Origin: Clostridiales bacterium
GTDB lineage: Bacteria > Bacillota > Clostridia > Lachnospirales > CAG-274
NCBI GenBank assembly: GCA_021204175.1
Contig: JAJPZT010000072.1
Span: forward strand, 1 to 39,315
DNA length: 39,315 bases
Reading direction: 5' to 3'
Both the position numbers and the translations under genes were made by a program. Below the pieces are notes generated by a model, which was given only the letters and a program-made list of their open reading frames with translations, made no database searches and was not told the DNA's origin. Below, piece by piece: positions 25,663 through 36,950 of the stretch. Numbering within the stretch: position 1 is the first letter of the stretch; every line of letters starts with the position of its first letter.

Positions 25663-26192
25663 CTTCACGTTATTCCGAGGCTCTTTTTTCATTAGCCAAA
25701 GAGAAAGACGCAGTTGATTTGTTTTATGACCAAATTACGGTTGTAAACGACTGTCTCTGTAAGGACGGCGAGGTTAAAGAGTTTATCAGAAATCCCAAAA
25801 TATCATCGGAAGATAAATTTAAGCTTTTTGAAAGAATTTTCGAGGGAAAGCTTGAGCCTGAACTTTTGGGCTTTCTTTCAGTAATATTTAATAAAAACAG
25901 AGAAAAAGATTTAGGCTTGATTTGCGAAGCGTTTATTGAAAAGGTTCTTGAATATAAGGGCATTGTAAACGCCTATGTTGAGTCGGCTGTTGAGCTTAAG
26001 CCCAAACAGCTTGAAGAAATCAAGGCTAAGCTTTCCGCAAATTTGAATAAGCAAATTATTGTAAAGACAAAGGTAAATCCCGAGCTTATCGGCGGAGTTA
26101 AAATCACCGCAGACGGTCATATTATTGACGGAACAGTCAAAAAAGGTCTTGACGAGCTTAAGGAAATGCTTTTGGAACACAGACTTGCATAA
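25650..26192 (+). CDS. atpH: ATP synthase F1 subunit delta
   Basis: 180 residues, normal length. It has the N-terminal helical bundle (ASRYSEALFSLAKE), FLSVIFNKNREKDL in the middle, and the conserved C-terminal IGGVKITADGHIIDGTVKKGLDEL. It caps the alpha/beta hexamer and binds subunit b. The ATG lies inside the end of atpF, indicating translational coupling. Confidence 0.93.
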   Translation: MAKLASRYSEALFSLAKEKDAVDLFYDQITVVNDCLCKDGEVKEFIRNPKISSEDKFKLFERIFEGKLEPELLGFLSVIFNKNREKDLGLICEAFIEKVLEYKGIVNAYVESAVELKPKQLEEIKAKLSANLNKQIIVKTKVNPELIGGVKITADGHIIDGTVKKGLDELKEMLLEHRLA

Positions 26193-26203
26193 AAGGAGTG
26201 TAA

Positions 26204-27715
<1,512 letters not shown>

Positions 27716-27727
27716 GAGGGTGATTTT

Positions 27728-28585
27728 ATGGCTTCTATGCGTGATATAAAACGCAGAATTAAAAGCGTTAACAGCACCCGACAGATAACAAAGGCAATGA
27801 ATCTTGTGGCAAGCTCAAAGCTTGCTAAGGCTAAAAAGCGAATGGAAGGCACTAAGCCCTTTGCGGAAGAGACAAAAAAGGTTATTGCTGAAATTGCGGA
27901 AGCGGCAGGGGGACTTAAACACCCCATGTTCAGTCATGAATGCAAGGGCAATAAGGCGCTTGTAATAGTCATCACAGGCGACAAGGGTCTTTGCGGCGGC
28001 TATAACAGTGCTGTCTGCAAGGAGGCTTTGGAGCTTTGCGAAGGCAAGGAAACCAAGCTTATAACCGTCGGCAGCAAGGGCAGAGACTTTTTTAAGCGCA
28101 GAGAATTTGAGTTTGACACCGTTTTAACGGGTATTTCGGAAAGATTTGAATATTCCGACGCTTCAAACATAGGTCAAAGAGCCCTTCACCTCTTTAAAGA
28201 AGGTGAGGTTGACGGAGTTTATTTGGTATATACAAGATTTATTTCCACATTAAGTTCACAGCCCAAGGCTATTAGGCTTTTGCCTGCCGACCCCAGCGAA
28301 TTTGAAAATTCTAAGGGCGGCGGCTCGGCTCTTACTCTCTATGAGCCGTCGGAAGAAGAGGTTTTGGACTATGTTGTTCCCCATTATATAAATACGGTTA
28401 TTTACGGCGCACTTGTGGAAAGCTCTGTTTGTGAGCTGGGTGCAAGAATGACGGCTATGGACGCCGCTACGGATAATGCCGAAGAAATGCTTGAAAGCCT
28501 GAGCCTTATGTATAACAGAGTTCGTCAGAGTGCAATTACAAACGAAATAACCGAAATTGTCAGCGGAAGCAACGCATTAAATTAA
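27728..28585 (+). CDS. atpG: ATP synthase F1 subunit gamma
   Basis: 285 residues. It is the central shaft of F1. The N-terminal coiled helix MRDIKRRIKSVNSTRQITKAMNLV and the C-terminal helix ELGARMTAMDAATDNAEEML..RVRQSAITNEITEIVSG are clear, with the GDKGLCGGYN block between them. TAGGAGGGTG lies just upstream of the ATG. Confidence 0.96.
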   Translation: MASMRDIKRRIKSVNSTRQITKAMNLVASSKLAKAKKRMEGTKPFAEETKKVIAEIAEAAGGLKHPMFSHECKGNKALVIVITGDKGLCGGYNSAVCKEALELCEGKETKLITVGSKGRDFFKRREFEFDTVLTGISERFEYSDASNIGQRALHLFKEGEVDGVYLVYTRFISTLSSQPKAIRLLPADPSEFENSKGGGSALTLYEPSEEEVLDYVVPHYINTVIYGALVESSVCELGARMTAMDAATDNAEEMLESLSLMYNRVRQSAITNEITEIVSGSNALN

Positions 28586-29998
<1,413 letters not shown>

Positions 29999-30012
29999 GC
30001 AGGTGATCGATT

Positions 30013-30438
30013 ATGGCAAATAAACTTCATTTGAAGGTTGTAACCCCGTCTCACGTTTTCTTTGACGGAGACTGCGATATGGTTATTATGAAAACCATTG
30101 ACGGCGACACAGGCGTTTTATATGGGCATCAGCCCTTGACAACCGTCCTTGACCTGGGCTATTTACGCATTATTAATGACGGAGACGAAACGATGCCTAC
30201 TCTTTTGGGCGGCTTTGCCAAGGTCAACGAGCAGGGGCTTACCATAATTTCAGACGCTGCCGAATGGGCTGATGAAATTGACGTTGAAAGGGCAGTTGAA
30301 AGTATGCACAGGGCTGAAAACAGAATTGAAACCCACGGCAAAAACATTGCTCATTATGATGAAGAGCGTGCAGAAGCCGCTCTGCACAGGGCTATGCTGC
30401 GTATCGACCTTTCAAAAATCAAAAAGAAAAACAAATAA
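30013..30438 (+). CDS. atpC: ATP synthase F1 subunit epsilon
   Basis: 141 residues. An N-terminal beta-sandwich (LKVVTPSHVFFDGDCDMV, GDTGVLYGHQPLTTVL) is followed by a two-helix C-terminal part rich in A/E/R (about 95-135), which in other species can inhibit ATP hydrolysis. It is the last gene of the operon and is followed at once by a terminator. Confidence 0.94.
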   Translation: MANKLHLKVVTPSHVFFDGDCDMVIMKTIDGDTGVLYGHQPLTTVLDLGYLRIINDGDETMPTLLGGFAKVNEQGLTIISDAAEWADEIDVERAVESMHRAENRIETHGKNIAHYDEERAEAALHRAMLRIDLSKIKKKNK

Positions 30439-30444
30439 TAAACA

Positions 30445-30490
30445 CATTAAAAGAACCTATGAAAATTACTTCACAGGTTCTTTTTTAATG
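30445..30490 (+). terminator. Terminator of the ATP synthase operon
   Basis: CATTAAAAGAACCT (30445-30458) pairs with AGGTTCTTTTTTAATG (30475-30490), with two extra T in the descending arm. The T6 run is part of the arm. The A-rich ascending arm means it may also end the converging pyk transcript. Confidence 0.8.
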
Positions 30491-30519
30491 TCACAAATTA
30501 TTATTCAATTTGTTATTTA

Positions 30520-31953
30520 TCAAAGAAAGCCTTCGCCTACAACGTGAGCCTTGATTGTGTTTGTGTTGCCTGTCTTTCCTACAGGTGTGCCGCCTACAAG
30601 CATAACGATCTGACCGTCCTTTATGTAGCCGTCTTTCTTACATTGTTCAACGGATACATTAAACAGGTCTGCGAAGTTCGTCCGTACGAAGGGGATAAGA
30701 CCGGGGGTTGTTCCCCAAACGATGTTAAGCTGACGTGCAACGGAGGGGTTAGCCGTATAAGCGAAAAGGGGAACTGACGGACGGAATTTAGCCAGCTTGA
30801 AAATTGTGAAGCCTGAGTTTGAAACGGCAATAATGCCCTGTGAACACAGGTCTGAAGATGATGTAACAACAGCGTGGCAAATTGCGTTTGTGATGTCTGT
30901 GAGCATAGCCTTGCCCTTGCCCTTAAACTCTTTTGTATAGTCGATTGAGCTTTCGATACTTTCGGCAATATTAACCATAGCCTGAACAGCCTGAACAGGG
31001 TAGTCGCCCTTTGCAGACTCGCCTGAAAGCATAATAGCATCTGTTCCGTCATAGATAGCGTTGGCAACGTCCGAAGCCTCGGCTCTTGTGGGACGGGGAT
31101 CGTGAACCATTGACTCAAGCATCTGTGTAGCTGTGATTACGGGAATACCCTTGTCGATACACTTGTGAATCATCTGCTTCTGAACAACGGGAACCTCCTC
31201 GAAGGGGATTTCAACGCCTAAGTCGCCTCTGGCAACCATAATTGCGTCTGTAACGGAAAGGATTTCGTTAAGGTTTTTAACGCCTTCTCTTGATTCAATC
31301 TTAGAAATAATCTTAATTGTCTGACCGCCGTATTCCTTAAGGACACGCTTAATAGCCATAACGTCTTTAGCGGAACGAATGAATGAAGCGGCAATATAAT
31401 CGAAACCCTGTTCGATACCGAATTTGATGTCGTCTAAATCCTTCTCTGTAAGAGAGGGGAGATTAACCTTAACGTCGGGAAGGTTGATGCCCTTGTGTGA
31501 GCCTAACAAGCCGTCATTCTTAACTGTACAAATAACGTCGTTGTCCTTAATGCCTGTTACAACAAGCTCAATAAGTCCGTCGTCAACAAGAACTCTTGCT
31601 CCGATTTTAAGATCACGGGGGAAGCCCTCATAGGTTACGGAAACTCTGTCGGCGTTTCCTACAATATCATCGGTTGTAAAAATGAATGTCTGACCCTTTG
31701 TAAGCTGAATATTTTCCTGCTCCAAATTGCCGGTTCTGATTTCAGACCCTTTAGTGTCGAGAATAAGGGGTATGGGCAGTTCAAGCTCTTCTCTGACAGC
31801 CTTTATGTTTTCAATAACAGGCAGATGTGATTCGTGTGTGCCGTGTGAAAAGTTTAAACGGCAGGCGTTAATGCCTGTTTCCATAAGCTCTCTCAGCTTT
31901 TCCTTTGTGTTGCTGGCAGGGCCGATTGTTGCAATAATCTTAGTCTTTCTCAT
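30520..31953 (-). CDS. pyk: Pyruvate kinase
   Basis: 477 residues from the ATG at 31953, which follows GAGGAGG. A TTG-initiated extension to 31977 has no such box. It transfers phosphate from phosphoenolpyruvate to ADP at the end of glycolysis. Motifs: the N-terminal KTKIIATIGPAS, CRLNFSHGTH, the active-site MVARGDLGVEIPFEEVP, the QMLESMVHDPRPTRAEASDVANA block, and a C-terminal regulatory domain. It lacks the extra PEP-utiliser-like domain found in Bacillus enzymes. It is monocistronic, with its own promoter. Confidence 0.97.
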   Translation of the reverse strand: MRKTKIIATIGPASNTKEKLRELMETGINACRLNFSHGTHESHLPVIENIKAVREELELPIPLILDTKGSEIRTGNLEQENIQLTKGQTFIFTTDDIVGNADRVSVTYEGFPRDLKIGARVLVDDGLIELVVTGIKDNDVICTVKNDGLLGSHKGINLPDVKVNLPSLTEKDLDDIKFGIEQGFDYIAASFIRSAKDVMAIKRVLKEYGGQTIKIISKIESREGVKNLNEILSVTDAIMVARGDLGVEIPFEEVPVVQKQMIHKCIDKGIPVITATQMLESMVHDPRPTRAEASDVANAIYDGTDAIMLSGESAKGDYPVQAVQAMVNIAESIESSIDYTKEFKGKGKAMLTDITNAICHAVVTSSSDLCSQGIIAVSNSGFTIFKLAKFRPSVPLFAYTANPSVARQLNIVWGTTPGLIPFVRTNFADLFNVSVEQCKKDGYIKDGQIVMLVGGTPVGKTGNTNTIKAHVVGEGFL

Positions 31954-32024
31954 AAGCTTCCTCCTCTTTATATACACAGGTTTTAATCACTGCGGAAAAT
32001 AACTCCCAATGATTGTCTTTATAT

Positions 32025-32054
32025 ATTGTAACCCAATCAGGGGGTAAAAGTCAA
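32025..32054 (-). promoter_or_regulatory. Promoter of pyk
   Basis: On the minus strand, TTGACT (32054-32049), 18 nt, TACAAT (32030-32025), about 70 nt upstream of the pyk ATG. Confidence 0.65.
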
Positions 32055-32177
32055 GGAACATAACCGATTTTTAAAAAATTTTTAACAGAACTTTGTATAG
32101 TATTTGAATTTAGTCGAAATCTGAAAATTGCAGACTGTTATAATCGCTAAATTTGCAGTGAAAAAACCAAAATGATA

Positions 32178-32206
32178 TTGAATTAGAACAAAAAATCTGT
32201 TATAAT
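32178..32206 (+). promoter_or_regulatory. Promoter of the two small genes
   Basis: TTGAAT (32178-32183), 17 nt, TATAAT (32201-32206), about 45 nt before the first ATG at 32250. Confidence 0.7.
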
Positions 32207-32249
32207 ATATATACAGGGAAAAATAAAAAATATCCGCGGAGGTGATATT

Positions 32250-32417
32250 ATGAACGAGAAAGAAATTATCAGTACGAATATTAACAAGTATATGGATTTG
32301 CAGAAAATCATAAAGTCCGATAATCCGAAAAAGGAAGCGGAAAATCAGATAAAACCCGTTAAGGCAATTTTAGAAACCTGCGGTGTTACACTTGAAAATC
32401 TTGAGCTTGAAGATTAA
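32250..32417 (+). CDS. 55-residue small acidic protein, unknown
   Basis: ATG at 32250, TAA at 32415-32417, with a strong GGAGGTGAT box 7 nt upstream and a good promoter. The product starts MNEKEIISTNINKYMDLQKI and is mixed-charge and helical, with no signal peptide and a single Cys. The ending ENLELED is acidic. No family is recognised. The promoter, the ribosome binding site and the tight tandem arrangement with a second small frame support a real gene. Confidence 0.65.
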   Translation: MNEKEIISTNINKYMDLQKIIKSDNPKKEAENQIKPVKAILETCGVTLENLELED

Positions 32418-32429
32418 TGGTGATATATT

Positions 32430-32558
32430 ATGAATATGCAGGAAATGGCTAGACTTATATTGGGCTTAAGAGCAGCCGGTTGGACAGAGAAGCAGATTAA
32501 TGACTTTATGCTTTGGATAGAGTCAGGCGATGAGAAATACAAGCCTAAAAACAGCTGA
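32430..32558 (+). CDS. 42-residue small protein, unknown
   Basis: ATG at 32430, TGA at 32556-32558, 12 nt after the previous stop, with GGTGAT as a weak ribosome binding site resembling that of the gene before it. The product begins MNMQEMARLILGLRAAGWTE and continues with a short helical segment (KQINDFMLWIES) and a basic tail. The pattern LILGLRAAGWTEKQINDF is helix-turn-helix-like in length, but the protein is too short to name. It is followed by a terminator-like hairpin. Confidence 0.6.
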   Translation: MNMQEMARLILGLRAAGWTEKQINDFMLWIESGDEKYKPKNS

Positions 32559-32898
32559 TTTATACACAAATACTTAAGGACTATGGAAAACCTCATAGTC
32601 CTTTAAAATTGCCTAAATCTATAAAATAAAAGAAAAAAATAAAAGTTGATTTCAAAATTTGCACATGAATTTGCACATGGATTAAAAAATTGCAGTTTAA
32701 GCATAAATAAATCCAATTTTGACAAAAGAATAATACATTATTATAATTAAAAATATAAAATCAAAGAGCGATTATTCGTAAAACTGTGGAAATATGTAGT
32801 CAACTATTCGCAAAAGTTACGTTTCGCGAATAGTTCATTCTCCCCTAATTCTTAAATTTAAGCTTAACCCCATATTATTTCAGCTTGTGAATTTGTAC
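32559..32898. other. AT-rich gene-free stretch with tandem and inverted repeats
   Basis: After the small-gene hairpin there is no supported coding frame until 32983. Two structures stand out. The 12-mer AATTTGCACATG is repeated perfectly in tandem (32656-32667, 32668-32679). A 9-bp inverted repeat ACTATTCGC/GCGAATAGT (32803-32811, 32826-32834) has a further related TATTCG copy near 32773. The pattern resembles recombinase-site scars, but no recombinase gene is present, so this stays open. Confidence 0.5.
32576..32606 (+). terminator. Terminator-like hairpin after the small genes
   Basis: AAGGACTATG (32576-32585) pairs perfectly with CATAGTCCTT (32594-32603) around an 8-nt loop. Only a short T tract follows, so termination is likely but not certain. 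Confidence 0.6.
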
Positions 32899-32927
32899 TT
32901 GAAAACAGCTGGCTTTAGATATATAAT
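32899..32927 (+). promoter_or_regulatory. Promoter of the pepP-map operon
   Basis: TTGAAA (32899-32904), 17 nt, TATAAT (32922-32927), about 55 nt before the GTG start at 32983, which has GGAGGA upstream. Confidence 0.75.
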
Positions 32928-32982
32928 ATATATTTGTTGAAGAAAATTTTAATTTTCATCCTTATACTTTGGAGGAATTTAA

Positions 32983-34218
32983 GTGAAAAGTTTTGTAATT
33001 AACAATAGAAAGAAAGTTTTTGATTTAATAAACAACAATGAAGCCGCTGTGTTCTTCTGCGGAAACTCCGCTCACAAGGTCGGCGACGAATTTTACCCCT
33101 TTACGCCTAACAGAAATTTCTACTACTTGACAGGTCTTTCCGAACCGGGTCTTGTTCTGCTTTTATCAAAATATGATGATAATCCTGAAACAAGGCTTTT
33201 CATAAAGCGTCCCGACCCGGAGACGGCTAAATGGACAGGTGCATATTTAACAGAATGGGAATGTGAAAATATAAGCGGAATTAAAGATTTCAGCTTCATT
33301 GACGAATTTGATAAATACATTAATGACAAAATCTGCCAAAAGACTATAACCAATATTTATATTGACTTCGATAAACAGGTTCCCAAAAATGTTTCCCCTG
33401 CAATTGATTTTGCGGAAAAAATTATAGCTAACTCCCCTGTTCCCCAAATTTCGGATATCAGTGGCTTTATGGCTTCTCTTCGTGCTGTTAAAGCCGATTT
33501 TGAGGTAGAAAACATAAAGAAAGCAATTCAAATCACCAAAAACGGAATTTATTCTATGATGAAGAATGCCAAGCCCGATATGTATGAATATGAGCTTGAA
33601 GCCTATTTTGATTTTGAGCTTAAACGCAAGGGCGTATTCGACAAGGCTTTCGCTTCAATAATTGCCGGCGGCAAAAATGCGGCGGTTTTGCACTACAGTG
33701 CCAACAACTGCCCTGTTACCAACGGAAGTCTTGTTCTCTGCGATGTAGGTGCTGCGTGGGGTTATTACAGCGGTGACATTACCCGAACATTTCCTATAAA
33801 CGGCACATTTACAGGCAGGCAGAGAGAGCTTTACAGCATTGTTTTGGAGGGCAATCTTTTAACCCAAGAGCTTATTAAGCCTGGAATACCCTTCAAAAGC
33901 CTTAACGAAAATTTGATTGATTTCTACGCCAAAGCCCTTAAATCAATCGGCTTAATAAGCCTTAAAGAGGATGTTAAAAAATATTACTGGCACAAGGTCA
34001 GCCACTTTTTGGGGCTTGAAACCCACGACATAGGCAGAGGTGACGAAGGCGTCATAACCGAAGGTATGGTTTTCACCGTAGAACCGGGGCTTTATATTGC
34101 CGACGAAGGCATTGGCATAAGAATTGAGGACGATGTTTTGGTTTCAAAGGACGGCTGTATTTGCCTTTCCGAGGACATAATTAAGAAGCCCGGTGACATT
34201 GAGGAATTTATGAAATGA
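32983..34218 (+). CDS. pepP: Xaa-Pro aminopeptidase (aminopeptidase P, M24B)
   Basis: 411 residues from a GTG with TTGGAGGA upstream. The N-terminal aminopeptidase P domain (about 1-130; NRNFYYLTGLSEPG, KWTGAY) is followed by the pita-bread catalytic domain. The two-metal ligands are visible: Asp in CDVGAAWGYYSGDITRTFP (two), His in SHFLGLETHD, Glu in TVEPGLY and Glu in IRIEDDVLV. It removes the first residue from peptides with Pro in second position. The stop overlaps the next ATG (ATGA). Confidence 0.93.
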   Translation: MKSFVINNRKKVFDLINNNEAAVFFCGNSAHKVGDEFYPFTPNRNFYYLTGLSEPGLVLLLSKYDDNPETRLFIKRPDPETAKWTGAYLTEWECENISGIKDFSFIDEFDKYINDKICQKTITNIYIDFDKQVPKNVSPAIDFAEKIIANSPVPQISDISGFMASLRAVKADFEVENIKKAIQITKNGIYSMMKNAKPDMYEYELEAYFDFELKRKGVFDKAFASIIAGGKNAAVLHYSANNCPVTNGSLVLCDVGAAWGYYSGDITRTFPINGTFTGRQRELYSIVLEGNLLTQELIKPGIPFKSLNENLIDFYAKALKSIGLISLKEDVKKYYWHKVSHFLGLETHDIGRGDEGVITEGMVFTVEPGLYIADEGIGIRIEDDVLVSKDGCICLSEDIIKKPGDIEEFMK

Positions 34219-34916
34219 TAAGGTACGAAAAGGATTTATATGCCCCTGTGAAGGCTCTTTTCGAAGAGGACGGCTTTCAGGTAAAGGGCGAAGTCAAAGA
34301 CTGCGACCTTGTGGCGGAACGTGACGGGGAGCTTGTGATCTGCGAGCTGAAGCTTCGGTTTAACCTTAAGCTTGTTTATCAGCTTTTGCGGCGGAAATCC
34401 CTCAGCAATACAGTCTACGGTGCAGTGGTTACGCCGAAAAGAGACACTGACGATATTTTAAGGCTTATAAAAGCCATTGACTGCGGCCTGATTTTCGTCT
34501 CGGAAAAAACTGAAATAGCCGAGGTTGTTTATAATCCGAGCGGAATGGGCAGCCGAAAAAGCCAAAAGGCGGAAAAGCTTAAAACCGAGTTTCAAAACAG
34601 AAGCTTTGACAATGTGGGCGGCTGCAACAACACACGTCTTATGACTGTATATAAGGAGCAGTCAATCAGGCTTTTATGCGCTTTGGAATTGCTGGGCGAA
34701 GCCAAGCCCTACAAGCTTAAGGAACTGGGCTTTGACAAAAACGTCAGGGACATACTTTACAATAACTATTACGGCTGGTTTAAAAATGTAAAACGAGGGG
34801 TTTATGCCCTGTCAGAAAAAGGAAAATCAGCCTTAAACAATAAAGAATATGAACGTCAGGTGGAATTTTTCCGCCGTGAAATGGAGGACAAAAATGTACA
34901 GACTATCGAGAAATGA
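34215..34916 (+). CDS. DUF2161-type protein with PD-(D/E)XK nuclease-like fold
   Basis: 233 residues. The N-terminal half has the nuclease-fold signature: a Glu in the first helix region, D near residue 29 (KDCDLVAERDGELVICELKLR), and E-x-K in ICELKLR. The C-terminal part (about 150-225) looks like a winged helix: LRLLCALELLGEAKPYKLKELGF, then VKRGVYALSEKGK. The layout fits the DUF2161 family, which is predicted to be a phosphodiesterase but is not characterised. It is coupled to pepP by a 4-nt overlap and overlaps map by 23 nt. A nuclease-like gene between two M24 peptidases is unexplained. Confidence 0.7.
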   Translation: MIRYEKDLYAPVKALFEEDGFQVKGEVKDCDLVAERDGELVICELKLRFNLKLVYQLLRRKSLSNTVYGAVVTPKRDTDDILRLIKAIDCGLIFVSEKTEIAEVVYNPSGMGSRKSQKAEKLKTEFQNRSFDNVGGCNNTRLMTVYKEQSIRLLCALELLGEAKPYKLKELGFDKNVRDILYNNYYGWFKNVKRGVYALSEKGKSALNNKEYERQVEFFRREMEDKNVQTIEK

Positions 34917-35766
34917 CAAGTGCTGGTGCGGCAGCGGACTTAAATATAAACAGTGCCACGAAAAATCGGACGAGCGGATTTTAATGCCCCTTAAGAGAAT
35001 GGGCTACCCTATTCCTCCCCGCCGTCTGCTTCTTAATGCAGAACAAATTCAGGGAATCAGGGAAAGCTCAAAAATCACAGTGGCTATTCTTGACAAGCTT
35101 GAAGAAATGGTTAAGCCGGGAATATCCACACAGGAAATTGATGATTTCGTTCATAAATATACAACCGATAACGGCGGTATTCCCGCACCCCTTAACTATG
35201 AGGGCTTTCCTAAAAGCTGCTGTACTTCCATAAACGATGTAATCGCCCATGGCATACCTAACGCCAAAACAAAGCTTAAGGAAGGCGATATTGTGAACAT
35301 CGACATAACCACAATTTTAAACGGCTACTACTCAGACGCCAGCAGAATGTACTGCGTTGGCAAGGTTTCGGACGAGGCAAAACAGCTTGTGGAGGTCACA
35401 AAGGAATGTATGTACGCCGGAATAGACGCAGTAAAGCCCTACCGCCCTGTTTCCGACATAGGCAACGTCATAAACGATATTGCGGACAAATATAACTACG
35501 GCGTTGTTCGTGATCTCTGCGGTCACGGCGTGGGAATTAATTTTCACGACGACCCACTTGTGGAACACTACCGCCAAAAACGCCCCACTATGATAATGGT
35601 TCCGGGAATGGTTTTCACAATTGAGCCAATGATTAACCAGGGCACATGGCGGGGACGCACCCTTGCGGACAACTGGACATTCATAACACAGGACGGCAGA
35701 CTTTCGGCTCAGTGGGAACACACTGTTTTGGTAACCGAGGACGGCTGTGAAATTTTGACGAAATAG
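34894..35766 (+). CDS. map: Methionine aminopeptidase with N-terminal SEC-C zinc motif
   Basis: 290 residues from the ATG at 34894, with GGAGGA upstream; the longer frame from 34849 runs inside the preceding gene. Residues 6-20 form a SEC-C-type zinc motif (NDKCWCGSGLKYKQCH), a form often seen in longer bacterial type I enzymes and thought to help ribosome or metal binding. The M24A catalytic domain has Asp in NIDITTILNGYYSDASRMY (two), His in CGHGVGINFHDDP, Glu in TIEPMI and Glu in QWEHTVLV. It removes the initiator Met from nascent proteins. Second M24 peptidase in this operon. Confidence 0.94.
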   Translation: MYRLSRNDKCWCGSGLKYKQCHEKSDERILMPLKRMGYPIPPRRLLLNAEQIQGIRESSKITVAILDKLEEMVKPGISTQEIDDFVHKYTTDNGGIPAPLNYEGFPKSCCTSINDVIAHGIPNAKTKLKEGDIVNIDITTILNGYYSDASRMYCVGKVSDEAKQLVEVTKECMYAGIDAVKPYRPVSDIGNVINDIADKYNYGVVRDLCGHGVGINFHDDPLVEHYRQKRPTMIMVPGMVFTIEPMINQGTWRGRTLADNWTFITQDGRLSAQWEHTVLVTEDGCEILTK

Positions 35767-35774
35767 GAGAAATT

Positions 35775-36479
35775 ATGAAGCTTGATAAATTTTTGATAAA
35801 CAGTGAAAACCCCTGCCCTGCCGTTGTAATTTGCCCCGGCGGAGGCTATAATCACCTTTCAAACCATGAGGGCGCAAACGTGGCTGCAGCTCTTAATACA
35901 TACGGAATAAGCTGCTTTGTTTTAACCTATGGCTTTATCTTTCCTCAGCCCTTAATGGACATTAAGGCGGCTGTAAGAGATGTCAGAGCCAATGCGGAAA
36001 AATATAATGTCGATCCCAACAAAATAGGCGTTATGGGCTTTTCCGCCGGAGCTCACCTTGCGGGAATGCTTGCCGAGCAGTTTGACAAATTCGAGGAAGG
36101 CGAAGCCAAAGTTTCAGCCCGTCCCGACTTCTGCTGTCTTTGCTACCCTGTTGTGACACTTTCGAAGCCCTACGGTCATTTCGGCTCAAGAATAATGTTA
36201 GGCGACCGCCTTGACCTTGCGGAGGAGCTTTCTCTTGAAAATTCAGTCCGTGACGATATGCCCCCTGTTTTTATTTGGCATACCTTTGAGGATAAAAGCG
36301 TTCCTGCGGAAAATTCTCTTGAAATGGCTAAAGCCCTTTGGAAAGCCAATGTTGACTGTGAGCTTCATATTTTCAGAAAAGGCAGACACGGGTCGGATCT
36401 TGCGGAAAACATCGAGGGCACTAAAAACTGGCTGCCCCTGTTTATAGAATTTCTTAAAAACCGTTCTTTTCTGAATTAA
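35775..36479 (+). CDS. Alpha/beta-hydrolase, BD-FAE/acetyl-esterase-like
   Basis: 234 residues, cytoplasmic, no signal peptide. The oxyanion block CPGGGYNHLS (about 18-27) is followed by the nucleophile GFSAGAH (Ser near 95), Asp in WHTFEDKSVP and His in RKGRHGS, forming a complete catalytic triad. The closest pattern is the BD-FAE family of acetyl-xylan or feruloyl esterases and related deacylases. Substrate unknown. 8 nt after map, so the last gene of the pepP operon. Confidence 0.85.
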   Translation: MKLDKFLINSENPCPAVVICPGGGYNHLSNHEGANVAAALNTYGISCFVLTYGFIFPQPLMDIKAAVRDVRANAEKYNVDPNKIGVMGFSAGAHLAGMLAEQFDKFEEGEAKVSARPDFCCLCYPVVTLSKPYGHFGSRIMLGDRLDLAEELSLENSVRDDMPPVFIWHTFEDKSVPAENSLEMAKALWKANVDCELHIFRKGRHGSDLAENIEGTKNWLPLFIEFLKNRSFLN

Positions 36480-36528
36480 TAGACGCCTTCTTTCATATAA
36501 TAAACCACCCTTCTGTGAGAGTGATTTT

Positions 36529-36783
36529 ATGGAAAGAATGTATGATATTCGCAAAAAGGAAGTTATTAATATTTTCGATGGAACACGTCTCGGCTTTGTA
36601 AGCGATGTTATTTTAGACGAAACCAACGGACGAATTAAAAAGCTGATTGTGCCTGCCCCGGCAAAGCTTTTAGGGCTTTTTTCAGGCGGAAAGGAATATA
36701 AAATCGGCTGGGAGGATATTAAGGTTGTGGGAGACGATTTTCTGCTTATAGACGCAGACCCCACTAACCTTCTTTCAAACTGA
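36529..36783 (+). CDS. YlmC/YmxH-family PRC-barrel protein
   Basis: 84 residues. One PRC-barrel: DIRKKEVINIFDGTRLGFVSDVILDETNGRIKKLIVP, then KEYKIGWEDIKVVGDDFLLID. This matches the YlmC/YmxH family, linked to sporulation in Bacillus and Clostridia, with no defined biochemical role. GAGAGTGATT lies just before the ATG. It is 49 nt after the esterase and could be read from the same transcript. A terminator follows. Confidence 0.88.
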   Translation: MERMYDIRKKEVINIFDGTRLGFVSDVILDETNGRIKKLIVPAPAKLLGLFSGGKEYKIGWEDIKVVGDDFLLIDADPTNLLSN

Positions 36784-36801
36784 AAACTTAAGAATACTTA
36801 T

Positions 36802-36833
36802 GCTCCGGCTTTTTTAAGCTTTCGGGGCTTTTT
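36802..36833 (+). terminator. Terminator after the YlmC-like gene
   Basis: GCTCCG (36802-36807) pairs with CGGGGC (36823-36828, one G-T pair). A T5 run follows (36829-36833). Confidence 0.65.
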
Positions 36834-36866
36834 AGTGTAGCATAATATCATTTTTTTGAAAATCTG

Positions 36867-36895
36867 TTGAAAATGTTTTTATAATATGCTATAAT
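36867..36895 (+). promoter_or_regulatory. Promoter of the frameshifted membrane-protein gene
   Basis: TTGAAA (36867-36872), 17 nt, TATAAT (36890-36895), about 55 nt before the ATG at 36951, which has AAAGGAG upstream. Confidence 0.75.
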
Positions 36896-36950
36896 GGTGT
36901 CAGATGAAATTTTAAGAACTTATTAAGATACAGCTTAAAGGAGATTATTT

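Noticed and set aside
31954-32249. Possible riboswitch upstream of pyk or of the small genes
   Set aside because: The interval is AT-rich with only promoter elements. No stable long stem or known riboswitch motif was seen.
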